From Melampsora larici-populina 98AG31 (taxonomy: Eukaryota; Basidiomycota; Pucciniomycetes; Pucciniales; Melampsoraceae), in NCBI RefSeq assembly GCF_000204055.1, contig NW_006768770.1, forward strand, positions 1,875,589-1,939,588: DNA of 64,000 nt. Reading direction: 5' to 3'. A program made the position numbers and the translations under genes. Below, piece after piece: positions 37,232-48,845 of this stretch (position 1 is its first letter; every line of letters starts with the position of its first letter). Below the pieces are notes generated by a model, which worked only from the letters and a program-made list of their open reading frames with translations, did no database searches and had not been told where the DNA came from.

Positions 37232-38646
37232 TTTGGCATCAGCCGCTGACTTCCAAAGATCCCAGTTAACGGACTTCTTAGCCTTTTTGTAAGTTGCAGG
37301 ATCCTTTTCTGATTCAATAAAAGCTGCTCTTCCATATTTGCCATAACAATCAGGCTGACGTCGAGATCGTATTGGTTGAACAAAGTTTCTTCCAAGACTT
37401 TATCATTTTCAGGATCCACGGAGCTTGTTGGAATGATAAGTTTTTCGTGTTCCAACGTTGGCCACGGAAGTAATTGATTTCCTTCAGGCTCAGTCATTTT
37501 TGTGGGTGAGTTGGTTTTTAATCCAGGAAAAATTTTGTCGAGGAATATTAAAGAAGTAGCGTTTAAAGCACACTTCTTTTCTATATCCCAAACTATCACA
37601 CCTTCATTATTAGTTAAATAAGAAAGAAAAATAGCTTTGCACCCTCTTGGATTGAGCGTCAAATTTGGTTTTATAACATGAAACCATATGAGACATCCAA
37701 AAGCATGGAATGTATGTTCTTGACGTTCATGAAGACCCATAAGAGAAATTGGTGTTTGAAATTTTTTGTCTGTTCGTGTCGGCGTATTGTTAAGCTTCTC
37801 AATTGCATATTTTAATGCATCCCCCCAAAAATAATCCGGCAAACCTGATTCAATTAAACAACAATGAACCTTTTCTTTTACTGTTCTGTTGCACCTTTCA
37901 GCTACTCCATTCAATTGTGGCGAATATGGTGGACCAGTTGTCTGAGTGATTCCGTTTTCAGAGCAGAAAGTAGAAAAGTTCTTGTTAATATATTCAGTGC
38001 CATTATCAGATCTTAACTCGGATATAACTCCATCAACTTTGTTTGTCATCTCATTATAAAAGATTTTAAATTTTGACAAAACTTTGTCTTTTGATTTCAT
38101 GAGATAAATTTTAGTAAATCTTGTATAGTCATCAATAAAATTTACAAAGTATTTAGAGCCTTTTCAAGATACAACAGAGTATGATGACACATTGGAGTGA
38201 ATAACGCTAAGGGCGCGTTCACTTAAGTGATTTCTGGTGAGAAATCACATTCTGCAAAATTTAAAGTGTCTATTTGGTAGTATATGTTTCATTTTTGCAT
38301 TAAAAAATTTACGGAATGTGATTTATCCCCAGAAATTGCTTAAGTGAACGCACCCTAAGTGGTTTTATTGACCTCCAACCTGCCCGGCTTGACATGTTAC
38401 AACACCTCATTTTCCCTTGAATAAAATTTCACAAGTCTGCAACTTCCTCATTTCAGTCTCATCTACTTTGATATCAAGAGAAGATAATTTCTTTTTCAAA
38501 GCAGCATAACCCAGATGATTAAACCTTAAATGCCATAGATGAACATCAGAAATAGAAGCTTTCGAAGTTGTATCCGAAGGAATCTGTTGACATACCTTGT
38601 GATCGAGGTAATAAATATTTCCTTGACGCTTACCAGTGCCAATCAC
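37228..38646 (-). pseudogene. Copia integrase region, interrupted by a MITE
   Basis: Pre-integrase: YYLDHKVCQQ, HLWHLRFNHLGYAALKK (about 38560). Integrase core: KGSKYFVNFIDDYTRF (about 38130), SELRSDNGTEYINKNF, PYSPQLNGVAERCNRTVK. The core has the DNG and ER residues of DD35E. A TGA at minus-strand 38164-38166 precedes KGSKYF, where an Arg is common. A 145-bp MITE sits at 38211-38355, and a frameshift lies near 38405. Confidence 0.8.
38211..38355. mobile_element. PIF/Harbinger-type MITE
   Basis: Ends GGGCGCGTTCACTTAAGTGA and the inverse of GGGTGCGTTCACTTAAGCAA; TAA duplication at 38208-38210 and 38356-38358. 145 bp with no coding capacity. GGG ends plus TAA fit PIF/Harbinger. Removing it with one TAA leaves an open Copia integrase frame across the site. 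Confidence 0.88.
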
Positions 38647-39566
38647 ATCTCCTGAGACTTTACAATTTTTGATGAAAGATAGCCTTTTGAGACTGCCTTC
38701 ACATTTGATCCATTTACAAGACTTATCATCGTATTGTCCGCTTTCTTTTTAGAAACAATGTTGAAAAACGGTGTCATGATCTGAGAAGTACCCAAGTCCA
38801 CAAGCCATCCATTCGATTTACCAACTGACGCTTTAGTAACAGCAGCAGCAGACATTTCTGAGTTGATATCAATTGAAACATCCAAACCCGACAAGATACG
38901 AGATGCCAAAGCTGATTTAGCTTGTCGAACTTGGTTCTTAGTCGGTTTTGATTTGGACAATTCCGAAGTAAGCTTTTCTGATTTTAAAGTTTTGTACTTT
39001 TCAAGTTTTGAATTTAAAATTCTACAATCATCAATGACATGACCTGCTTTGCTACAGTGAGAACATGATACCTCCTTCTGCTTATTTGTCTTAGCAAACA
39101 AGACACTTTCAGCATCTTCCGAAGAAATCAATCGGCGAGTTGCTTCTTCTCGTAAAACCTTCAATACTGTGGTTGATGATACAGTATCTCGTTGAAGGAG
39201 TGGAGCAAGAATTGGCTGCCACTCAGATGTAAGCGAAAGACTAACTGCAGTTGCAAAGACAGAGTTGGCAGTAAGAGGACGTTGTGGAGTCACAAGCGCT
39301 TTAAATTGTTGATAATCTGATGACATGGAATCAAGATGAGCAGTGATGGTTTGATCACCCATCTTAGCTGTGATAGGCTTCTTCAACCAGAACATGATTG
39401 AGCCAGCTGAGGCCTCTTGATACGCTTCACGCAAGGCATTCAATTGGCTTTTTGGATTGTCTTTGAATGGAGACAAATATTCATAGTTAGATGCATCAAC
39501 ATATCGAAGAATTAGCAAATGTCCTATGATGTAACAACAACAAACAATCACATGATTGACATTCAT
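38643..39566 (-). pseudogene. Copia gag and protease
   Basis: 307 codons. Copia gag with SSDYQQFKALV and FATAVSLSL, a perfect CX2CX4HX4C knuckle (CSHCSKAGHVIDDC, about 39030-39070), then the protease WLVDLGTSQIM. The usual DSG triad is DLG: Leu258 is TTG at minus-strand 38795-38793, one C-to-T step from Ser TCG. The ATG lies inside the LTR-derived segment, so the true N terminus is lost. Confidence 0.8.
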
Positions 39567-39693
39567 AACAGTTAGGGTTATGCTCCAACACAGGTTTGCC
39601 TTGTGCTCTTCTGTTGGCTCGAATTTCTCTATCCTTGTCAGACAGGTTCAAAAGACAGTAATGGAAGACCAAGAAGTTGCCAAGAGTGTGATG

Positions 39694-40193
39694 NNNNNNN
39701 NNNNNNNNNNNNNNNNNNNNNNNNNNNNNNNNNNNNNNNNNNNNNNNNNNNNNNNNNNNNNNNNNNNNNNNNNNNNNNNNNNNNNNNNNNNNNNNNNNNN
39801 NNNNNNNNNNNNNNNNNNNNNNNNNNNNNNNNNNNNNNNNNNNNNNNNNNNNNNNNNNNNNNNNNNNNNNNNNNNNNNNNNNNNNNNNNNNNNNNNNNNN
39901 NNNNNNNNNNNNNNNNNNNNNNNNNNNNNNNNNNNNNNNNNNNNNNNNNNNNNNNNNNNNNNNNNNNNNNNNNNNNNNNNNNNNNNNNNNNNNNNNNNNN
40001 NNNNNNNNNNNNNNNNNNNNNNNNNNNNNNNNNNNNNNNNNNNNNNNNNNNNNNNNNNNNNNNNNNNNNNNNNNNNNNNNNNNNNNNNNNNNNNNNNNNN
40101 NNNNNNNNNNNNNNNNNNNNNNNNNNNNNNNNNNNNNNNNNNNNNNNNNNNNNNNNNNNNNNNNNNNNNNNNNNNNNNNNNNNNNNNNNNNNN
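39694..40193. other. assembly gap, 500 N
   Basis: Exactly 500 undetermined bases, probably a placeholder length. Reading frames that appear to cross it are meaningless. The flanks (39571-39693 and 40194-40438) carry no recognised gene. Confidence 0.99.
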
Positions 40194-40438
40194 GTAAGGT
40201 AGATAAGACAACAGTTATTGTTTGTGTATATTAGAGACAACGTAATTTGAGAAATTTGTGAAAATAGGAATGAGAATGATGTATCTTATAGTTAGTAATA
40301 CTATTGGAACTAATAATGAATTAGATAAAAAGGATAGGAAGATTGAGTTGAGATATTATGATGATAGGACAAGGATAAAAGGACAAACAAGAGGGATCAA
40401 GGAGGTGTTTTAACTTCTGCTCATACCGTCTAGTTGGT

Positions 40439-41056
40439 TTAATGAAAGGATACTTGTAGTTTTTTCTGTCCAACAAGGTTAAGTAGCTCTTCTATTCTGA
40501 AGAGGAAGAAGTTACTCTTGCTTGTCTTTATCTGTCTAATTGTATATTTCTTGATAAGTATATTCTTCCTATAGAGTGCGCTCATCCCTTTTTCATGGAC
40601 CAGTCTTCCAATTTGTGCCTCTTGCAACAGGCAATCTTGTGAGGGAGTATCTATACAAACCAATCACAAAGGATTAATGTGTGAGAGGAAATAATGCGAG
40701 TCACATTCAGCAGATGAAACAAGGGGTACTAACTGTCAAAACAGGTGAGATTGGTGGTTGGTAGGAGCCTGTGAGGTTGTACGTGGGGACCGGATGATTT
40801 ATCAGGGGTGCTTGAGTTTTGTTTGTTTCTTCTGAGTGATGAATGATATTTGCTTTGGAGTTCAAATGGTTGCATGAGGTGCTTTGGTGGTACAATACTT
40901 GGCAAGGACTTGCTTGATCTCATCGAGAGCCTGGGATTTATGTTTGTCCCTGAGCTGTAAGGTCCTATTGGATATATGAAGGATGGTACGTAAAGACAGA
41001 CAAGTGTGGGAAATTTGGAGACACTCACACATAGTGGAAAACTTGCCTTGATACAC
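40439..41056 (-). pseudogene. unrecognised minus-strand coding remnant
   Basis: The minus strand reads protein-like in about 41056-40865 (RTLQLRDKHKSQALDEIKQV, predicted helix) and again in 40663-40439. No recognised motif; frames do not join simply. Confidence 0.25.
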
Positions 41057-42292
41057 CTGTAGATCTGTAACTGAGGCCTCCCTTGTAAAACTTCTATCTT
41101 TCAGATCACTTCAGCATCTACAATGACTTGAGAGGGAACACAGCTCCCAAGATTATTTTGAATTTGGTTTATCAATAGCAGCTATAGACAGGAGTGACCA
41201 TTGTAGAGATTGTTTCTTTGGAGAACCACTCCACTCATCCACACTGCAAACCAGTATTGAATTTAAATCATCAAATTTTTTGCTTGAGCATTCCAAAACT
41301 TGGGTTTTTTAGTGTAGTCAAAGCAGCAGAAAAGAATGTGTTGAGAGACAACTTCTAGGTTTCAGATGTTGTGAAGAATAGCTCAATAACAAGATCAACA
41401 ACCCGAGATCTAGTTTATATAGACACATCATGTGCCCTAACACTCCCTGATCATTGGTCAATATTAAGGCTATCAATACTCAACATCATCACACAGTAGT
41501 TCCAGTGTATGAACAAAATAAACTGTATCAACCAATACAATTGAATAAAATTATGGTTCAATTCTCACATTCCAATTTGTTATCATATATATAATATGAT
41601 TGTTTGTAGAAGGGCACTCTTTTCCGCATCCAAATTTATATCAGAGGAAAAGAGTAGTCATATATATATTTTCTTTGTATTTCTTTATTTCATGTTCTGC
41701 AAACATTTCCACTTCTGACTTTGTTCATGAGGAAGGCAAAATAGTTTAGAACTTACTCAGACTCAAAATGAAGTTACGTGGTGTCAATTGAAAACACAAA
41801 AATAGGTTCCACATCTCATGAAATGCGGAACTGATTCTTTTGACATGCCACACCAATCTTGGTGCTGCCCCTCTCAATATTTCTTAGATTCCCACTCACG
41901 TTGCTACACAAAGCGGCCGGGGAAGTACAGATACTTCACATGGCCAAAACAGGCCAAAACAGATAGCTCCCAATGGTGAATCAGACACTTACTTGATTGA
42001 GTGGGAAAGCATAGGGTGTGTTTAAATGAGAGATGAGGTGTTGAATTACAATTTTGGTTTTGATCTGGTGAGGGAATGAAGCCAGATGATGAGGAAAACA
42101 TATGAATCACCTGGATGATATCCTACATGAAAGATGTGATCAAACCACTTACAAAGGCGTCAAACACTTTACGTGTTGAATGGCAAACCATTGATCATTT
42201 GAGGTTTGTTGGCAAGGTACTGTTTAATCATTTTGTCTGTTGTGTCTCTTGCAGGCAGCCAAAACCAATTTGTCTTTTTTTCTCCGAGCTTG
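41057..42292. other. no supported gene
   Basis: AT-rich, with a TATATATA tract near 41590 and 41660. Short reading frames only. Confidence 0.35.
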
Positions 42293-43443
42293 TTAGCCAC
42301 TGAATGAGCTGTATGGATTCTTCATTGGCAACTGGGCCATGTATAGACCCGTTACAATGTTGACAATAGCTAAAGTCTTGACCTCAATGACAGGTTCTGA
42401 GATCCGCTGCAAGGTCACTTTGGTATTGTCACATATTTGTCCTGGGGCAGCCAGGGAACGGGCATTTCTTTGCTTCAAATTCATGCAAATCCCAACGGTG
42501 AACTGTCGGCTGCCTCTTTGTACAAAATTTTGCTTTGCATGCAATGTCATTGCATTTAAATGGTTGATGTTTTCACTTGTGCGCCACCAATTTGTCAGTG
42601 AATATTGCTGCGTGGGTGGTTAGGCCATCAGCCCTGTTGGACCAAAATAGACAGCCTGGTGGGACCCTACATTTGAATCAATGAGATAAAGGCCAATTCC
42701 AGGATCCTCCCTGAGGCAGTCATTCTAAATTTTTTTCCAATGGGGCTAGTTCTTCCCAAAGAGGCGGACAGCCTCCGTTTTCAAGAGCTACCTCACATTT
42801 ACGGTTGAATGCCATCATGTGACAATGCTCACAAAAAATGGAAGTGGAGCTGTTTATGCGGGAGTAATGTCTAATATACGGTGCAGCAGTGGTGGTGTCT
42901 GTGTTGGAATTGAGACTTTCCTCCTCAGTGTTCAGTTCGTCTAGCATTGCAGGATTCATCCAGAAATTTTCACCGGTGCTATCCTCATGACTTGCATCCT
43001 TCTCCTCCTCCCCCTCCTCCCCAGTGGCTTTGATGGGAAAAGACGTGTCAGACAGAGGAAAATGACATGAGAATTGATCATGAGAAAGAAGAAACAGATG
43101 GTATAGCACCTTATCATTATCCTGGCCTTCCCGATATACACGCATAAATCTATCCAATCTGGCTGGATCTTGAAACGCATAACCTAATTTCTCTATGGAA
43201 TCTGGGTTTTCTGGACAATATTGTGTCATGTAAAGCACCAAATTAGGCACGTTTTGGTGATGGTGTCCACGAGTTGTGAACTATGAGGTGACAGGTAATC
43301 AGACATGTCACATACCTGTGTTCAGTCGTAGAGAAGGAAATACTCTGATTTTTCCATCCTTCGCATGGTCTACGCACTCTTGAGTTACAACTCGTCACAT
43401 TGAAGATTCTCAACATTAAGAATATCCTATGTTGGCTTGACAT
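42293..43443 (-). CDS. putative spliced gene with Cys/His cluster, unrecognised
   Basis: A chain of minus-strand blocks: 43443-43318 (first exon, ending at a possible GTATGT donor), 43250-42720 (176 codons, uninterrupted) and 42570-42293. The long block is acidic in the middle and contains CEHCHMMAFNRKC followed by CPPLWEELAPLE, which resembles a small zinc-binding site. The last block reads TVGICMNLKQRNARSLAAPG and EVKTLAIVNIVTGLYMAQL, protein-like. I cannot name a family. Joining the blocks would require introns or frameshifts between 42720 and 42570. Confidence 0.4.
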
Positions 43444-43528
43444 TTTGATTTTTCAAATACCATCCCACCCACCCTACAAGTCAAAGATGGCAAGATACCT
43501 TTGAAGAAAATAATCCCATCCTTACAAT

Positions 43529-43651
43529 CAGAGCCGGGCAAGCCGTCCAAAACCTTGGTTTAGTAAACCAAACTAGATTATTAAGATCTAGAAAGTTGGT
43601 TTCAGGAAACCAAAGAATTGGTTTGAAGAAACCGATTTTGGGCTTGCTCTG
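43529..43651. mobile_element. possible small foldback element
   Basis: Ends CAGAGCCGGGCAAGCC and the inverse of CAGAGCAAGCCC; inside are three consecutive GGTTT-x-AAACC mini-palindromes. CAGAG ends suggest hAT, but the flanking octamers do not match, so it is tentative. Confidence 0.35.
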
Positions 43652-45889
43652 CGCGCTTTACCACACAGCGCTTACCTCACCACGAGGCAAGGTAAGTGCA
43701 GGGATCGTGATTGAAAATCAATCCACCTTATCTGAAATATGAAAACGTACAAGCCACTCGCATGAAGTACCGCTTAGGCCCTTTGCTCCGGTCCTTCCTC
43801 CCTCACAGCGGCTTTAAGTTTCATGCTTTTTAAATTTCTTCTCACTTTTGCTTGTTGCCTTTCTTATTTTCCTCTGATCTGCCACGCTACCTTTCATCCT
43901 TTTTGTGCTTTTCATTTGTTTCCCTTCCAGCTTGATTGGGTGATGGTTCGTTTGCCCCGCTTTGCTTCACAAGCTGGTGCAATACCTTTCCTCATTGTCA
44001 TCTGATGATTCCATATTAGTACTTTAAGAACCCATATAAGTACTTTTGTCAAGAGTCAATTACAATGTGAGCTATTGTTATAAGTGCTTTTTGTGAAGTT
44101 TTAGCATGGATTTTCCGGATTCTTTCACTGACTACTTGCTGCCTTTTTGTCTTCTCTTGGGGCTTTTAATGCCGGAGCATGGGTCTTCCGTTAAGACCTT
44201 GTATGTTGTTATTGTTCTTCGAAATGACGTATAAGGCACTGATGTGCTTGTGAGAACGATTGGCATGCTCTATGTTAATTTCAAAGCTATAAAAGGGCTG
44301 TGTAATACCTCATTCCCGTCAACTATCCCACCTCCCAATACGCGTAACCCAAACCAATCCACTCCTCCTTCAATCTGATAAGCTAATAATTTGTCAGAAT
44401 CTCTTTTTGCTATACTACCTACTACATTTTTTTGTCTTCTGCCTTGAATTTCCACTTGACTCCCTGTCTAATTCAACACTCACGCACACAACCACCTGAC
44501 CTTCATCAACTACCTCTTCAACTGTTTTAATTGTTGGCAGTCTAAGACATTTCATCCAAATACATGACTTTCCAATGCGACTGAATAAGCGAAAGTCTGC
44601 ACTTTGAATGTGCCCCGTCCCAACCTCCACCCGGGTGCCGTGGTATTATTTATTTTGGTTGCCATTGTGTTCAACAAAATTGTTCTCTGCTTTGGTAAGT
44701 GTTGATTGTTGCGCGTGGGGTTTGCAAATGGGAATGGTGGAGCCTCGTGCGTGTTGTCTCTTCTTTGTTGAACTTTGAAGTGAAGAAATGTTACTATGAG
44801 CCACCACAAAACAATGAATTGAGCACTTTACAAATGAGTTACTTGAAAGGTACAGAAGGCATCTGCCATTTTGAGACATAGACATAACTGATTGTCCATA
44901 TGAAATAAGGTAACTGCGCAGCAGCCTCTTGCAAAATCTAAGAATACTAGCAGCAGGACAAATCACAAATAGGCCTATTGATCAAATAGCTTCTATTGCA
45001 CATGTAGTAGAACATGTTTGTGTTGACGATTGGCTTTGTAGTTGCTTTTAACTTACAATGGAAACACATTGTACTACAAGGGACACATGGTTGAGACAAG
45101 AAACAAGGCTTTGTCAGTAATATTAAACTCACTCCTGAGTTACAATGAGGATTGATAGCTGAATCTCAAATAAAGGCAAGTTGCTTAGAAAAGCAGTTGA
45201 AGTACATGAATCTTGTTCAAGAACTCGAGTAGCTTGAAAAGCATCCGTTTGCAGATATCCGGAACTTCAACTACTTGGGCCACCTTGGAAACACAGTACA
45301 GGAGATTAGTCATTGTTTCTTTAACACAATATCTTGCTTAATTGGCTTTGAGCATCCTGACCATTCCTGAATACAATGGTCAACCACGGAACATGGATGT
45401 GGTAGTGTTCTTTCATGCTGATAGATGACTGGAGTCACAGACAAAGGCAACCTGGTTATCAAATTCAGACTTACACTGCCAAAAGCATTTGAAAGAGTGA
45501 AACACTGGGACTGTTTATATACAGAATATCTGTTTAAGTAGATGATTAGGTTGCAGGAGATTTCCCCTGTTGCGGGCATGCCCGCGTATTCTCTAGTGAT
45601 ATAAATGTGACCTAAATAGGTAACTGAGAGAGTCGAGATTGGCGAGGTGAAAAACTTGGAAAACTTGGCATACCTTGGTCTTCTTCAACCAAAGCCCTTT
45701 TCTTACTACCCTTGTGACCTTTTTGTGCCGCCTTGGAAGTTAAAGTGGATGAGGTTGATTCAGAGGCTTCAAAATTTTTTCTACATCACTTCCATACAGA
45801 TTATCTGCATAGGCTCCTGGGGCCAGACCTCCCTGACTAATAAGATCCAGATGGAATGGGTCAGGATTTGCAAAGAGTTCTCTGGTGGT
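43652..45889. other. no supported gene
   Basis: Only short reading frames and no recognised motif in about 2.2 kb, apart from weak minus-strand coding character near 44450-44960. Confidence 0.35.
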
Positions 45890-47178
45890 GCAAGATTTTC
45901 AGTCATACTGCAGCCTGTATAGTGATTGGTTGTTCCCTTGGAGACAACAGCAGCTGAATGGGCAAGTTTTTGTGCTGCCCAGTCACAGTCATTGCCATAA
46001 TCACATCAACCAGGCAATTAAAATACATCTTCCGCAACCCCGTGCGTGAGAAAATGAAACACATTTCAATGTGCAAACTTGGCCATATCGGCCATCATCC
46101 TCAATGATTCCAAGGGTTGTTGAGAGCAGGGGTACTGATCTTCAGGCCAAGAGGAAAATAAGACAATTCACAGATGACAGGGTCTTTGGGATGGACCCAT
46201 TGAAGTGTTTGATTTGGTTGTTGCACAGCATAGCAAAGGACTCCAGAGAGTGTTGCCCCCCAAGAAAGGTAGAATGACGCATGGAATGGATTAGCATCCA
46301 GGAGATTGGGCATATAGCCAGATTGTTTAGATTAGACATGATGTGGTGCTGGTTCTGTTTGCTCTTAATGAATTTGTTATCCTTGTTGTATCAGATGGGA
46401 ATACAACAGTCCCAGATGTCCTCCAATGTCATTTTGGCGTCAGGGTTCTTGGGTGCTCTCACAACAATGTCAAAATGCTTCTAGTGAAAAGATGCAGTGG
46501 AGTTGGCACCATTGCTGATCCCAAGCGCACCAGAACAACAACCGGTGGCCACTGCCAATACAACAGTGAGAAGACAAGATACACAAACATCCCAGTTGGC
46601 ACACCTAATTTGAGAAAGCACTCCAAGAAAGTTTGTCACTATGTGGGTCAAAGCTGCAATGTTAATGACCACACATGGGTACCAATGACCGGTGGTGACC
46701 CAATCATTCTTGATGACTCTTTCAATGTAGGTTGTGATGTTGGTCTCTTCGACAGGACTTAGGAAAAGTCCCCCTTCCCATTATCCCTTGCCATAGTCTT
46801 TACGTGGGCAATGTCTCCACAAAGTGTTCTTTCAGAAATGGCAGGTTTGTCTTTGATGTTTAAGAGCTTTTGACACCACCAAAAACCCTGGGCAGGGTCT
46901 CCAAGGCAAACCATGATAAATTGGGTGATGTTGGCGCCGTTAGGTGTGGTCTTGTCTGCACAGTTGTACCACTGTTGCCAAACAAGGTTGAAGTGGTCAT
47001 ATGCAGACAGCCGTTGGGCCTTTATAGCTGGTCCACCAAGATTGTTGAGCACGCCAGTCATATGCCATTCTGGTACATCTGGGGTACAAGTATTCTTGCC
47101 TGCAAGCCGTTCCCATTGCCATACAAGTTTTTTCATAGGGTCTTTTTTGGACCTTTTTGACGGCATGGTAGTCTGCAT
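45890..47178 (-). pseudogene. unrecognised decayed minus-strand gene
   Basis: The longest block (47178-46759, 139 codons) starts with a basic stretch and reads YDHFNLVWQQWYNCADKT and PAQGFWWCQKLLNIKD. Further protein-like pieces follow on the same strand in shifted frames (KNPDAKMTLEDIWDCCIPI near 46400; KMYFNCLVDVIMAMTVTG near 46020). A plus-strand frame at 46343-46762 overlaps and is probably a shadow. No family recognised. Confidence 0.35.
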
Positions 47179-47321
47179 ATATTAAATGCAAGCAACCGTC
47201 AGTCAGAGAAAACCAAGGAGCAGGAGAAGGAGGGGATTGACTGACTATGCGGAACACCGCCTGAAAACAGTTCCTTTACGCTAGAGTCTGATCCAGTTGG
47301 CAAGAGGTAGAAGTCTAGAGT

Positions 47322-47517
47322 CCAACATAGATGCCTCAGATTAATAAATCCATGGCTTCATCAGATATAAACCCTTGGAGAGGTCTTGTCCGAGGTAGTG
47401 ATCTGATGTATCTTTTGGCGCACCAAGATCCCTCGGACCAAAACCTTGGCAAAATTCTGTCCAAGGTTTTCAATCCGATGATACCTTGGATTTTTCAATC
47501 TGAGGCATCTATGTTGG
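47322..47517. mobile_element. foldback MITE, copy B
   Basis: Ends CCAACATAGATGCCTCAG and its exact inverse CTGAGGCATCTATGTTGG; the two halves are inverted copies with CCTTGG cores. Full-length relative of 31473-31668. The motif AGAAGTCTAGAGTC occurs on both sides, just outside the termini, and may be a duplication. Confidence 0.8.
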
Positions 47518-47814
47518 CTGTGCAGAGACAAGCAGAAGTCTAGAGTCTGAATTTTTATTCTTATTTTTATTTTTACTCTTACAGTCAATCCAAATTCTGT
47601 TGTCAATTCAAAATTTAAGAAAATAATAAATTGGCCAATACAGGCCAATTTATGCTTATAAGCAGCCTTCAATCAAGATTGGGATATCTTGATTGAGGCT
47701 GTTGACCGTTTCATCCACACTCCATAACCATCAATCCCACCACACTCCATAACCATTGATATCACTTCAACACTTCCCATTCAACACATCCGATTCCAAA
47801 TCCTTCCACTCACT

Positions 47815-48845
47815 ATGCCGTTTGTCAAATACAGTGCTGAAGTCAAGGTTATCGCCGTCAACAAACTGCTTCAAGGTCAATCAATCGACGAAGTCAACGA
47901 TGAACTTACCACCAATATATGTCCACGTTCTTTCTCACGATGGAAGTCACTCTACAAACGTACCCACGCTGTAGTCAGAGACCCAGATACCTACAAGAAA
48001 CAAGGTCGTCACACCATCTATTCAGCCGAAGATTGTGAATTCATGGTCGAGCTCATCAATGACAATGCAACTCTATCCCTTGACGAGATCCAGTTGGCGA
48101 TGTACAATCGTACCAATACCCCTGCATCTTTACAGACCATCGCCAATGACTCGAAAGAAAGGCTCTGTCTTACGGTTCACAAAGCTTCCAAGGTCGATCC
48201 CAATCAATCACCCGAGCTTCAAACTGATTATTCACCCCGGCTTGCCAATATTCCACACAAATGTCTTGTGTTCATGGGTAAGTTTGATTTCCGCTTTTTA
48301 TCTTTGATAACAGACTTGATAACAGACTTGTAGCATTACTATGGCATCAATTAGACAAGACCGGGCTCCGAACACTAGATGTGATGCACTCAAAGGTTTG
48401 ATCCAAGCAAGGCAAACGTCCACCAAAGTTGAAACAGAAGCGAATTGGACCTCACTACAGCATGCTTGCAGCTGTATGTGAGATGGGACTATTGGCAGCC
48501 CATTCAAAAGTGGGTGCCTATCTTCAGACCGACTTTGAAGCTTTCTTGAAGCACCTTCTGGTAAGCCGTGTTAATTGTTAAGCTTCTGGTTGATAATCAT
48601 TCAAACTGATGATGTATCAATTCCAGCTTCCAGTGATGAATCCGTATCCAGCTCGTAATTTGGTCTTGATGTTGGACAACACCACCATTCATCGCAGTGG
48701 AGCAATCAAAGAGATGTGCAAAGAGATGGGGATTCTCATACGCTATCTACCACCACTTTCACCAGATTTCAACCCCATTGAGCGGCTCTTCATTGAGAAT
48801 GGTTCCACAAACCGTCTTGTGAGCATCACAAGCATCAAAGATTGA
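47815..48845 (+). pseudogene. Tc1/mariner (IS630-type) DDE transposase
   Basis: N-terminal helix-turn-helix region (FVKYSAEVKVIAVNKLLQG, then RSFSRWKSLYKR), linker with LSLDEIQLAMYNRTN, KCLVFM before the first catalytic Asp region, and LVLMLDNTTIHRSGAI with YLPPLSPDFNPIERLF, the second Asp and the third acidic residue of DDE_3. Two short introns are plausible (about 48276-48333, and about 48560-48626 before LPVMNPYPARN). A TGA-type lesion or frame change lies near 48400. After NPIERLF the protein ends within 15 residues, shorter than the usual 40-60, so the C terminus is truncated where it overlaps the minus-strand gene. Confidence 0.75.

Larger units (their letters stand above)
35685..39570 (-). 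mobile_element. decayed Copia retrotransposon, minus strand, 5' deleted
   Basis: A 59-60 bp segment ending GATTGACATTCATAACA occurs at 35685-35743 and 39511-39570. On the minus strand both start TGTTATGAATG, and the inner copy is preceded by CACGGGGG, a polypurine tract. So the inner copy marks the start of the 3' LTR and the outer copy the start of the 5' LTR. The gag frame begins inside the outer copy, so most of the 5' LTR and leader is deleted. The left end of the 3' LTR was not located. Confidence 0.75.

Noticed and set aside
39556..40240. Long reading frames crossing the N block
   Set aside because: They exist only because undetermined bases were translated; nothing can be inferred.
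43529..43651. hAT assignment of the CAGAG-ended foldback
   Set aside because: No matching 8-bp flanks; kept only as a tentative element.
46343..46762. Plus-strand frame of 139 codons
   Set aside because: The minus strand over and beside it has more protein-like, extended coding character; treated as a shadow.
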